In this document: piece by piece, positions 17,903 through 26,346 of the stretch
Layout of the letters: every line of letters begins with the position of its first letter
Position numbering within the stretch: position 1 is the first letter of the stretch
Program-made: the position numbers and the translations under genes
The notes under the pieces: generated by a model
What the model was told of the DNA's origin: nothing
What the model saw: the letters and a program-made list of their open reading frames with translations, nothing else
The model's database searches: none
Origin: Thalassobaculum_A sp040219215
Lineage (GTDB): Bacteria; Pseudomonadota; Alphaproteobacteria; Thalassobaculales; Thalassobaculaceae
Direction of reading: 5' to 3'
DNA: 64,000 nucleotides
Assembly: GCF_040219215.1 (NCBI RefSeq)
Contig: NZ_JAVJSX010000021.1
Location: 24,618-88,617 of the forward strand

Positions 17903-18331
17903 ATGCCTAAGATCCTGATTGTCGATGACTCGCGGCTTGTTCGTTTGACCGTCAAGAACATCCTTCAGCGAGCGAGCGGATTCGAGGTCGTCGGCGAGGC
18001 CGAGAACGGCCGGGAAGGCGTAGACATGGCCCGGGAACTCAATCCGGATGTGGTTACGTTGGACATTGAAATGCCGGTAATGAATGGCATCGAGTGCCTG
18101 CGCCGCCTGCGTATCCTGTGTGCCGCGAAGGTGGTGGTGCTGTCGTCCCTGACCCATCCGGCTTCGCCGAAGGCGGTGGAGGCACGCCTTGTCGGTGCCG
18201 ACGCGGTTATCGGCAAACCGTCAGGCTCGGTCAGCAGCAATGTCGATGCGTCCGGTGGCGACCTGTTGGTCAACACGATCCGCCGACTCCTGAACACTGA
18301 CACGACCCGGTTGCGAGAGGTTGCCTCGTGA
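17903..18331 (+). CDS. stand-alone CheB-type receiver domain (CheY-like), 142 aa
   Basis: A complete receiver: acidic pair D8-D9 in LIVDDS, phospho-acceptor D54 in VTLDIEMPVMNG, VVVLSSLT at strand 4 and the conserved K105. The sequence around that lysine, GADAVIGKPSGSVSSNVD, plus the Ser/Asp-rich linker after it, is the signature of CheB receivers rather than CheY proteins. There is no methylesterase domain after it; the frame ends about 35 residues later. The separate CheB gene at 22485-23576 carries a decayed receiver. The gene overlaps the double-CheW gene by 4 bases (GTGA), so it belongs to that operon and should be phosphorylated by the CheA encoded there. Confidence 0.9.
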   Translation: MPKILIVDDSRLVRLTVKNILQRASGFEVVGEAENGREGVDMARELNPDVVTLDIEMPVMNGIECLRRLRILCAAKVVVLSSLTHPASPKAVEARLVGADAVIGKPSGSVSSNVDASGGDLLVNTIRRLLNTDTTRLREVAS

Positions 18332-19251
18332 GCCCCATGGAAAGCCCTGTCGAGGGGCAGAAGGTCCCGGTTCTTCTGTTCCTTTCGGGAGGTCGCCGTT
18401 ACGGGGTCCGCCTGTCGAAGGTGCGCGAGGTCGTCGAGATCGGCACCCGGGAATCGATCGAGGGCGAAGCCGGCGACTACATCGGCGTCATGGTCCTCCG
18501 CGAAGAGCCGATTCCGTTGGTGGCGGTCGGCCAGGTGCCGGCCGACAGCTCTGACTCGGATCTGCCCATCTGCATTGTTCTCCAGAGCGGCCACGCAATC
18601 GTCGGATTGGCCGTCGAACGGATCCTGGGCATCCGGCAGTTCGGCCCGGAACGCCCGATGAAGGGCCTGATGTCCAACGATCGGCCACAATACGCCTATC
18701 TGGACGAGGAGGGCCGGCTGGTGCAGGCGGTCGACACCGACCGGTGGTTCAACGCGCAGCCAGCGCTGCCGCTGCTGTCCGACCAGCGCTCGTCCAGGCC
18801 ACTCGCCGAACGGGCGGACGCCATCGACGAGGCCCGTCCGACCTACATGGCATTGACGGTGGGCGACCGGTACTTTGCTGTCGATTCGACGCTGGTTGAA
18901 CGGGCGATCGACGACATCAGGGTAGCGCTGCTGCCGCGGCGGCCAGGAGTGCGCATCGATTCGGTCATCGAGGTCAGCGGCAACGTGCTGCCGGTGCTCC
19001 GGCTGTCCGAAGGCGGGTTCGAGAGCCAGTCCATCTACATCATCGTCAATTTCTACGACCACAAATGGGCCGTCGCGACCGAGCGCGTCCTGGGCATTGT
19101 CTCCAACGAGAGTCCGCCCCGGCCGGTCGGGGACGACGCGCAGGAGAGGGTGATCTCCCACAAGGGCGCGTTTCATGAGGTCATCGATCTGAAGGGCCTG
19201 ATCGCCGCCCAGGTTCCCGACTTCATTCGACCTGACGGCCAGAGGGCCTGA
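18328..19251 (+). CDS. double CheW-domain coupling protein, 307 aa
   Basis: Two CheW-like beta domains lie in tandem. The first spans about residues 12-130 (VLLFLSGGRRYGVRLSKVRE, then GLAVERILGIRQF). The second spans about 165-295 (YMALTVGDRYFAVDSTLVE, then WAVATERVLGIV). CheW links transducers to CheA; a two-domain form is unusual and may bridge two receptors or two kinases. The GTG start at 18328 overlaps the receiver gene stop by 4 bases, and the cheA start follows the stop by 4 bases. This is a tight operon. Confidence 0.88.
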   Translation: MSPMESPVEGQKVPVLLFLSGGRRYGVRLSKVREVVEIGTRESIEGEAGDYIGVMVLREEPIPLVAVGQVPADSSDSDLPICIVLQSGHAIVGLAVERILGIRQFGPERPMKGLMSNDRPQYAYLDEEGRLVQAVDTDRWFNAQPALPLLSDQRSSRPLAERADAIDEARPTYMALTVGDRYFAVDSTLVERAIDDIRVALLPRRPGVRIDSVIEVSGNVLPVLRLSEGGFESQSIYIIVNFYDHKWAVATERVLGIVSNESPPRPVGDDAQERVISHKGAFHEVIDLKGLIAAQVPDFIRPDGQRA

Positions 19252-19255
19252 ACGT

Positions 19256-22200
19256 ATGGACGATCTCGACGCCGCCGAAAGCCTGTGGGACCTCTTCGAG
19301 CAGGAAAGCGAAAGCTATCTGGCCCAGATCGAGGAATCGCTGTCGGGGTCGGCCGAGGAACTGGCCGATCCCGAGGCGATGGGAACGCTGTTTCGGGCGT
19401 TCCATTCGCTGAAGGGGGTTTCCGCGTCCCTGGGCCTGACCGGCCTGGAGACGATCACCCATTACGGTGAAGACCTTCTGGACATGTTCCGGAACGGCGA
19501 AGCCCAGCCGGACGAGGCTGCCCGTGAACTGCTGCTGTATGCGGCAGACTCTCTGGTGTCCCTGCGCGAGGCGTGTCTGGAAAGCCGCTCCGATATCGCC
19601 GGCGACGCCACCCTGGTGGCGGATCTCAAGGCGGCGAAGACCCGGCTGAAGGGTGGCGGTGCCCCGGCACCCGCAGCCAAACCGGCCACGCCCGAGCGAA
19701 CGGCCAATGCCGGCGCGACGCAGAACCAGCCCCAAGGCTCATCCCCGAAACTGGCCGCCTCGGCGACGCCCCCGGTGTCCAGGGCGCCGGAACCGCAGCA
19801 GCAACCGACAGGGCAGAAGCCAACGGCCCTGCAGGTCTCCAAGGCCCCTGCCGATCCGTCGGAAAGTGAGTTTCAGGACGAGACCGTCGGACCCTTTGCT
19901 GCGGTCGTCTCGGCCGAACTCGGCCATCTGGCGGAGGCATTGGAGAATCCAGCGTTCGCAGCGTTGGATTCGCAGGAGATCATCGGCTCGGTGCTTCCGA
20001 TCCGCGAAGCGGCCAACGACGCCGGCTATCTCGGCATTGCCGACGTCCTGAACGGCATTCTAGGTGCCCTGCAGGACTCCGAAACCCTCGACAAGACGGC
20101 GCTGACCCGCGGGCTCTGCATCTTCGTGCACCGACTGAGAGTGTTGTCCGAGTTGGCGGATTCCGGGTTGTCCATGGAGAACGTGGATGACTCGATGTCG
20201 CCGCACATCTCCAAGGAAGCCCGCGACGTCATCGACCGCCTGGGGGTCAATGGCGGGCAATCCAAGGATTGGGAACTCGTCGGTATCCTGGCCCGTGCAC
20301 TGGGTGTTCACCGGCTCTCGGCGCTCGCCCGGCTGACCAGCGAGTTGACCGCGCTTGACGATTGGCGGGAGCGCCCGGGCGCGCTGGCCGTCGTCGAGGA
20401 GATCCGCAAGGAAAGCCAGGTGATCGGCATCGAGGGTCTCGACGTGTCGTCGCTCGATGTCCGGCAAGCGGACTACGATCGGCTGCGCGACCAGATGGCA
20501 CTGCTGCTGACCAACGCCGAAGCCGCGGTCGCGGAGCTTCGGCAGTCGCTGGGTGACGAGATCTTCAACAGCCTGTCCCCGGATGCACGCAACAAGATCG
20601 CGGACTTCCTGAAAGGCCCGGGCGCCCGTTTGCTGGAGGTCCAGGCGGTGCTGGCGGACGGCAATCCGGACGCCCATGCCCTGATGAACCGGTTGAATGA
20701 AGAGAACGTGATCTCCAACCGCGTGCTGGTCGAGGTCGATCCGGACCTCTACCAGTTCCTGATCGGCATTGCCGGCCCGCCCGAACGCCTTGTCTCCGAG
20801 TTGAAGGCCATGCGCGGCGCGGCAACCGCGTTGAAGTCCTGGGCGGTTCTGGCGCAAAGCGAGCTCGACGAGGAGACGGCTGCGGCGCCGCCGTCGACCG
20901 ATGACTCTGAAAGCAGCTATCTGGTAGTCGCCGACGATGCCTGGGAGATCGTGCAACAACCGAAGCGGCATCCGGAGGCGCGGCAGACAATGACGCCGGA
21001 CATCACGGAGTGGGCGCCATCGAACGCCGCCGACGCGGTGTCGCTGGATCTGGTTGCTCCGGCGAGCCGACCACCGCAGGCCGAGGCATCCGCGCAGGCA
21101 ACGCGCATTGAGTCGACCGAGGTCGATCTGCCCTCGGCATCGACCGACCCGAAGGTGCCGGCCGAGCGGAAAGAGTCCGGATCAGCCAAGAACATCGGCG
21201 GCAGTTCGCTGCGCGTTTCCTCCGAGTTGGTCGACAACTACCTCGACTCGGTAGCGGAACTGCGGCTGTGCCTGTCTCGGCTCGAGCAGGGAGCGTCGGA
21301 AGCCGGATTCGGAAGCACGACCGCCGAATTGCGGTCCGCCGCGACGCAGACCAGCGCGCGCACCGCGGAACGGTTGCGCGCGGCCGCCCGGCAGATCGAC
21401 AATGCCGGCAAGGTGATCGCCAGCCAGATCGCCCGCGCCGAGACGACCCTGCGCATGCTGCATTCGGTCACACTCGAGTTGCGGGTGGTGCCGATCAGCA
21501 TCGTGCTCGGCCGCATGCCGAGGCTGGTCAGGGATCTGGCCCGAAGCCTGGGCAAGCAGGTCAATCTCGACATCGAGGACGGCGACATCCAGATCGACAA
21601 GTCGATGGTCGACGCGTTGATGGAACCGATGGTCCACATGATCCGCAATGCCATGGACCACGGCATCGAACGGCCAGAGGAACGGGCGCGCACCGGCAAG
21701 CCGAGCAAGGCGACCCTTACGCTGAAGGCAACCCAGAACGGCAACGTCGCCCGGATCATGATCGCTGACGACGGGCGGGGACTGAACACGGCGGTCATTC
21801 GCGCAAAGGCCATCGAGCGCGGGTTGCTGTCCGAGCAGGACGCGATGCGGATGCCGGACCGGGAGATCCAGCGGCAGATCTTCGCGCCCGGCTTCTCGAC
21901 GGCGGCCGCCATTACCGAGACATCGGGACGCGGCGTCGGCATGGACGTGGTCCTGGTGACGATCCGCCGGCTCGGCGGCTCGATCGACATCGACAGCGTC
22001 GAGGGCGAGGGCACCAAGTTCTACCTGAACTTCCCGGTCTCAGCGGCGCTGCAGCGCATCGTCGTGGTCTCCGACGGCGAACGCGATCTCGGTCTTCCGG
22101 AACGCGCCATTGTCGAGGTCATAGAGGTCGAGAAGAAGGCAATCCAGACGGTCGGGGAGTTGGCCGGTATCCAGCACCGCGACGGTTTCCTGCCGGTGCG

Positions 22201-22462
22201 CGCGATCGAGACCATGCTCGGCTGGGACACGCCGGAGAAGACCGCCAAGCAGACGGTGTTTCCGGTGGTCATCATCGGAACGCCTGAGCGCCGCGTCGGA
22301 GTCGCCGTCGCCCGGGTCAAGCGCCGCCAGGAAGTCTTCATGAAGGAACTTCACCCGGCACTGAACGCAGTCGATGTGCTGGCCGGGGCAACCGTCATGG
22401 GCGAAGGTCAGCCGCTGCTGGTGCTCGATCCGGAAACCCTGATCGCCATCGCCGGCGCCTAA
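19256..22462 (+). CDS. cheA: CheA-type chemosensory histidine kinase, 1068 aa
   Basis: An Hpt domain at the N-terminus carries the phospho-accepting His50 in FRAFHSLKGVSASLG. Then come a Pro/Ala-rich linker (about 130-205), a long, mostly helical middle region (about 210-560) and a second linker. The dimerisation segment starts near 650 (SSELVDNYLDSVAELRL). The ATPase domain follows (N box MVHMIRNAMDHGIE near 795, G1 DDGRGL near 837, G2 GRGVGMD near 890), then a C-terminal CheW-like domain (about 925-1065). All kinase motifs are intact. The protein is several hundred residues longer than an ordinary CheA, mainly through the middle region, which lacks a second HSLKG site. Confidence 0.92.
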   Translation: MDDLDAAESLWDLFEQESESYLAQIEESLSGSAEELADPEAMGTLFRAFHSLKGVSASLGLTGLETITHYGEDLLDMFRNGEAQPDEAARELLLYAADSLVSLREACLESRSDIAGDATLVADLKAAKTRLKGGGAPAPAAKPATPERTANAGATQNQPQGSSPKLAASATPPVSRAPEPQQQPTGQKPTALQVSKAPADPSESEFQDETVGPFAAVVSAELGHLAEALENPAFAALDSQEIIGSVLPIREAANDAGYLGIADVLNGILGALQDSETLDKTALTRGLCIFVHRLRVLSELADSGLSMENVDDSMSPHISKEARDVIDRLGVNGGQSKDWELVGILARALGVHRLSALARLTSELTALDDWRERPGALAVVEEIRKESQVIGIEGLDVSSLDVRQADYDRLRDQMALLLTNAEAAVAELRQSLGDEIFNSLSPDARNKIADFLKGPGARLLEVQAVLADGNPDAHALMNRLNEENVISNRVLVEVDPDLYQFLIGIAGPPERLVSELKAMRGAATALKSWAVLAQSELDEETAAAPPSTDDSESSYLVVADDAWEIVQQPKRHPEARQTMTPDITEWAPSNAADAVSLDLVAPASRPPQAEASAQATRIESTEVDLPSASTDPKVPAERKESGSAKNIGGSSLRVSSELVDNYLDSVAELRLCLSRLEQGASEAGFGSTTAELRSAATQTSARTAERLRAAARQIDNAGKVIASQIARAETTLRMLHSVTLELRVVPISIVLGRMPRLVRDLARSLGKQVNLDIEDGDIQIDKSMVDALMEPMVHMIRNAMDHGIERPEERARTGKPSKATLTLKATQNGNVARIMIADDGRGLNTAVIRAKAIERGLLSEQDAMRMPDREIQRQIFAPGFSTAAAITETSGRGVGMDVVLVTIRRLGGSIDIDSVEGEGTKFYLNFPVSAALQRIVVVSDGERDLGLPERAIVEVIEVEKKAIQTVGELAGIQHRDGFLPVRAIETMLGWDTPEKTAKQTVFPVVIIGTPERRVGVAVARVKRRQEVFMKELHPALNAVDVLAGATVMGEGQPLLVLDPETLIAIAGA

Positions 22463-22484
22463 GCCGACCAGTGGTCCGGCGCGG

Positions 22485-23576
22485 CTACTTCGACAGGGTC
22501 AGCGTCAGGCCGGACAGCCACCCGGCGATCTTCGACAGCGGCATCACGCTGTCGGCTGCGCCTTCCTCGAACGCTGCCTTGGGCATGCCGTAGACAACCG
22601 ACGTCGCCTCGTCCTGGGCCACGGTTCGCGCACCGGCCCGCCGCATCGCCAGCAGGCCCTCGGCGCCGTCCCGTCCCATCCCCGTCAGGATGACGCCCAA
22701 GGCCCGTTTTCCGAGTTCCTTGGACGCGGACATCATGAGCGCGTCCACTGAGGGACAGTGGCCGCCGATGCGGTCGCTCTCGCCAAGCTTGGTCCAGATC
22801 CCCTTGCCGTCCTTGCGCAGTCGAAACTGACGACCACCCGGCCCAAGCACGGCCAGCCCCGGCCGCAAGGCGATGTTGTCGCGTGCCAGTTCCACGTCGA
22901 TCGAGCAGGACTGGTTCAGGCGCTGGGCAAAGGAATCGACATACGCCTCCGGCATGTGCTGGACGATGGCGATCGGCGGGCAATACCGGGCCATGCCGGA
23001 CAGCACCGAGAGCAGAGCATCGGTTCCGCCAGTCGAGGCGCCGATGCAGATCACCGGTCCAAGATACGGTGTACCGGAGTCCTTGGACGGTTCATCAGCG
23101 CGGGTCCGCGTACCGGCCTTCTCGGATTCCGGCGGCCGGGCCGCTGGCTTGTCGGACAGCCGTTCGGGCGGTCGCCAGACCGGCATGCGCGCCTGCTTGA
23201 GTGCCGCTTCGAGGCTTCGCGATGCCCGGGCCAGCTCGTCGCGAACGTTCAACCGCGGGATCGCGACGACATGCTGTGCCGGAATCTTCAGCCTGTCGGC
23301 AACCGATCTCCCCTCATCCTGGAAACCCGCGGCGATCAGAAGGGTTGCCCGGTTCGCCGAGACGATCGCGGCGATCCCGGCATCCAGGGCCGCCAGATCG
23401 TCGTGAAATGCCGCCAGAACGATGATCTCGCTCGCCACCAGGCGCTCCCGGGCCACCCGGGTCGGCGAAATGGCCTCCACCCGGCCGGCATCCGACAGCT
23501 GGATCAATTTCTCTGTGACGGCCTTGCGCAGCAGCGGGTCCGCGGCGATTACCAGGATCTCGGAGGATCGGCTCAT
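22485..23576 (-). CDS. cheB: chemoreceptor methylesterase CheB with a degenerate receiver, 363 aa
   Basis: The C-terminal methylesterase domain (about 173-360) keeps the catalytic triad: S181 in CIGASTGG, H207 in IVQHMPE and D303 in LTGMGRDG. The N-terminal domain (about 1-125) still looks like a receiver fold but has lost the working residues. The acidic pair is AADP, the phospho-acceptor region reads EIIVLAAF without an aspartate, and the expected KPS after strand 5 reads IPR. A Pro/Glu/Lys-rich linker joins the two. It should therefore not be switched by its own phosphorylation; the free CheB-type receiver at 17903-18331 may supply this. It overlaps cheR by 4 bases. Confidence 0.92.
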   Translation of the reverse strand: MSRSSEILVIAADPLLRKAVTEKLIQLSDAGRVEAISPTRVARERLVASEIIVLAAFHDDLAALDAGIAAIVSANRATLLIAAGFQDEGRSVADRLKIPAQHVVAIPRLNVRDELARASRSLEAALKQARMPVWRPPERLSDKPAARPPESEKAGTRTRADEPSKDSGTPYLGPVICIGASTGGTDALLSVLSGMARYCPPIAIVQHMPEAYVDSFAQRLNQSCSIDVELARDNIALRPGLAVLGPGGRQFRLRKDGKGIWTKLGESDRIGGHCPSVDALMMSASKELGKRALGVILTGMGRDGAEGLLAMRRAGARTVAQDEATSVVYGMPKAAFEEGAADSVMPLSKIAGWLSGLTLTLSK

Positions 23577-24412
23577 CGGGCTGCCCGCTTCCGAAAGATG
23601 GCCGGCTGCAACTGATCCAGATACTCGCGAGTGTGGTCGGGATTGTCGGTGTGACCGATGAACAGGTACCCACCCGGCGTCAACAGCTCCGCCAGGTTGC
23701 GAATCAGCTTTCGGCGCGTATCGTCGTCGAAATAGATCATGACGTTGCGGCAGAAGATGACGTGAAACCCGCCCTTCAGGAAGTCCAGCGGGTCGACCAG
23801 GTTCAGCCAGCGGAACATGACGTCGTCGCGCACCGGTTTGACGACCCGGTACCGGCCGCCGTCCAGTGGCTCCAGAAACCGGGTGCGCCATTCTGCGGGC
23901 ATGTACCGGAACGCGTCAGACTTGAATTCGCCGGCGGCGCCGCGCCTGAGAGCACGAACCGCGATGTCGGTGGCCAGAACACCGGCATCGAGGTCGTCAT
24001 ACTGCTTTCCGAAATACGCGCGCATGGCCATGACGATGGAGTAAGCCTCTTCGCCGGCCGCCGCCGCGGCACTCCAGATCCGCAGGTCCATGCGTCCCGA
24101 ACGCGCGGCCCGTTGCTTGATCTCCGGCAGGACGGTCGAGGTCAGGAACTCAAAATGCGCAGGCTCCCGGTAGAAGTAGCTGTGATTGGTCGACAGCTGT
24201 TCGACCACTTCGATCAGCAGGTCGTCGCGCCCCTCGGTTCCAGCCTCGCGGATCAGCGCATTGATCGACCGGTGACCAGAAGAATTGATGTATCCAAGCA
24301 GGCGCGATCGTAGAAAGTTCTCCGCGTCACCCGGCAGAACAATCCCGAACCTGGCATGCATGAGCCGGCGAAAGGTGCCGAACTCAGCACTCGTGACGTC
24401 AATACTTTCCAA
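23573..24412 (-). CDS. cheR: chemotaxis protein methyltransferase CheR, about 279 aa
   Basis: Transfers methyl groups from SAM to glutamates of transducers. The N-terminal helical domain begins FGTFRRLMHARFGIVL. The catalytic domain has NHSYFYREPAHFEFL, the SAM loop RIWSAAAAAGEEAYSIVM (usually WSAxCSTGEEPYS, so the loop is altered here) and VIFCRNVMIYFDDDT. The start is uncertain. A TTG at 24412 gives the normal family length and a short overlap with the transducer gene. The nearest ATG, at 24511, would add 33 basic residues translated from transducer coding DNA. Its product should act on the transducer encoded just upstream. Confidence 0.88.
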   Translation of the reverse strand: MESIDVTSAEFGTFRRLMHARFGIVLPGDAENFLRSRLLGYINSSGHRSINALIREAGTEGRDDLLIEVVEQLSTNHSYFYREPAHFEFLTSTVLPEIKQRAARSGRMDLRIWSAAAAAGEEAYSIVMAMRAYFGKQYDDLDAGVLATDIAVRALRRGAAGEFKSDAFRYMPAEWRTRFLEPLDGGRYRVVKPVRDDVMFRWLNLVDPLDFLKGGFHVIFCRNVMIYFDDDTRRKLIRNLAELLTPGGYLFIGHTDNPDHTREYLDQLQPAIFRKRAAR

Positions 24413-26093
24413 AATCGCCCGACGTGATCTTGTCCTGGGCGTCCTTGCCGGCGCCTTCGGTCGACTTGCCGGACTTGGGCTTTGGCGGCGTCGGCTCAGC
24501 CTCGTCATCATGGCTCACGCTGGCCGCCCCGTTCAGCTTGAACCGGGAAACCGACTGCTGCAGCTCGCGTCCACGGGTCGCCAGCGAACCCGACGTCGCA
24601 GCCATCTGTTGGGCGGCGGCGGCATTCTGCTGGATGACGGTGTTCAGGCGATGGATCGCGACATTGATCTCGTCGGCTCCGATCGACTGCTCCTCGCTCG
24701 CCGCCGTGATTCCCTGCACGAGGTCCTTGGTCCGGGTGATCTCCGGCAGTAGCTCGCTCAGCAGCCGGCTGGTGTTCTCCGCCGCCTCGCGGCCATCGGC
24801 CGATGCGTCCTGGATCTCGCTGGCCGCCTGCTTGCTGATCTCGGCCAGACGGGAGACTTCGGAGGCGACCACCGCGAACCCGCGGCCATGCTCGCCGGCG
24901 CGGGCGGCTTCGACCGACGCGTTCAACGCCAACAGTTCGACCTTCCGGGTGATCTCCTCGACCACCAGGATCTTGTCGGAGATGTGCTTCATGGCGGCGG
25001 CGGTCTGGCCCATCGCCTCGGAGCAGCGGGTGGCTTCGCTGGCCATGCGCTCGGAAACCTTCTCGGTCTCCTCGGCGTTCTTCGCGTTCTGGCGGATGCC
25101 CGCGGACATCTCCTCCATGGCCGCCGAAGTTTCCTGCACACTGGACGCCTGGTCGTTCACCCCGTCGGCAACCTGCTGGGCAGCCTGGCGAAGCTCGGCG
25201 CTTCCGCTGCTCACGCCATTCGATGCGGTGCGAATGGTGCCGAGCATGTCCCGCAGATTGTCCTGCATCGTCGCGACGGAACTCAAGACCCGCCCGATCT
25301 CGTCGGTTGCCCCGTCGGTCTCGACGGTCGCAGACAGGTCGCCGGCACCAAATCGGTCGACGATCTTAACGGTGGCATTGAGGCGCTGGCGAATCCGCAA
25401 TGCCAGCGCGATACCGGCAAGCAAGGATATGATCACCGTAATCACGGCCCCGACGATCAGATGTTGAACCGCCGCCTTCTCGGCTTCCTCGACGATCAGC
25501 ATCGATTTCGCCGTCAACGCGTTGGTGCGCTGCAGCAGGTCCTGCATGTAGGCGTTCGAACGCTGTTCCGCTTCCTCGATCCGCTGCATCTTGTCTTGGA
25601 GGAACGACAACTCAGGGATACGCCCCCCCGACGCCGCAAGCAGTTCTTTCAGCTGCGTGAACACAACCTCCGCGGAAGCGTTCAGACTGTCGTGCTCTTT
25701 CTCTATCTTCCGCATCAGGCCCTGCAGTTCGCGGTACTCGGCCGAACGCGAATCGTTTTCATTCACCACCGCATTCAGAAGAGCGTCGATCTGCTGGTGC
25801 TCCTCTTCCGCCTTGTGTGAATACTCCTTGAATTTTTCGATGTGCTCGTTGGTCTTTGCCCCGCGTCCCTGCCCGACATTGGACAACGTGATGTGTATTT
25901 CCATTTCCTGCAGAAGCTGGTGTTCGATCGAGCTGGCCACGAGCTGGGAAATCGGTGTTTCGACTTCCGCTATGTGCTCGATCTGCTTGCCGATCGTGGC
26001 CATCGTGAAAATGGCATATCCGGCGAAGCTGCTCAGGGCCGCAGCCATGAAAACAACCAGCGCCAACAGCTTCGTGGACAGATTTACGGACAT
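24399..26093 (-). CDS. methyl-accepting chemotaxis transducer, 564 aa
   Basis: An N-terminal membrane helix (about 9-30) is followed by a helical periplasmic sensing region (about 31-205) that fits a four-helix-bundle type, with no PAS or Cache motifs. A second helix (about 210-232, LIVGAVITVIISLLAGIAL) leads to a HAMP domain (RFGAGDLSATVETDGATDEIG) and a long cytoplasmic coiled coil. The hairpin tip reads VELLALNASVEAARAGEHG, as in true transducers. A charged tail of about 40 residues ends the protein. Start ATG 26093 has GAGGGG 6 bases upstream. cheR and cheB follow, so it probably feeds the CheA encoded at 19256-22462. Confidence 0.92.
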   Translation of the reverse strand: MSVNLSTKLLALVVFMAAALSSFAGYAIFTMATIGKQIEHIAEVETPISQLVASSIEHQLLQEMEIHITLSNVGQGRGAKTNEHIEKFKEYSHKAEEEHQQIDALLNAVVNENDSRSAEYRELQGLMRKIEKEHDSLNASAEVVFTQLKELLAASGGRIPELSFLQDKMQRIEEAEQRSNAYMQDLLQRTNALTAKSMLIVEEAEKAAVQHLIVGAVITVIISLLAGIALALRIRQRLNATVKIVDRFGAGDLSATVETDGATDEIGRVLSSVATMQDNLRDMLGTIRTASNGVSSGSAELRQAAQQVADGVNDQASSVQETSAAMEEMSAGIRQNAKNAEETEKVSERMASEATRCSEAMGQTAAAMKHISDKILVVEEITRKVELLALNASVEAARAGEHGRGFAVVASEVSRLAEISKQAASEIQDASADGREAAENTSRLLSELLPEITRTKDLVQGITAASEEQSIGADEINVAIHRLNTVIQQNAAAAQQMAATSGSLATRGRELQQSVSRFKLNGAASVSHDDEAEPTPPKPKSGKSTEGAGKDAQDKITSGDFGKY

Positions 26094-26169
26094 CGGTCGC
26101 CCCTCGACACTATTCGAACAGTTCTGCTCGGCCCTGTAGTACCGACGGGCGGGCCGCGATTCGGGGGCG

Positions 26170-26199
26170 AGTATATAGTCGTCGGTGCGCTGTTGTCAG
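26170..26199 (-). promoter_or_regulatory. candidate sigma-70 promoter of the transducer-cheR-cheB operon
   Basis: On the minus strand, CTGACA (26199-26194) and TATACT (26175-26170) are separated by 18 bases; a TATATA alternative at 16-base spacing overlaps. One mismatch each to the consensus boxes. Transcription would start about 70 bases before the transducer ATG at 26093. The remaining gap up to 26346 holds no gene. Confidence 0.5.
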
Positions 26200-26346
26200 A
26201 GCAATCTGGCCTGAGCCGAGTCGGTATACTCCCCAAAGAGCCGAACCCCCGATCCGATCAAGGCCGGGAAGCATCTCAACGGCCCGGGCAGCGAAGGATT
26301 CAACCGGAATATCAGGAGCATCTGCTCGCGAATCGGAGCAAGAGAA

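Noticed and set aside
15159..26093. A flagellar or type IV pilus gene cluster attached to the chemosensory genes
   Set aside because: None of the neighbouring products shows flagellar or pilus motifs, so the output of the system cannot be assigned.
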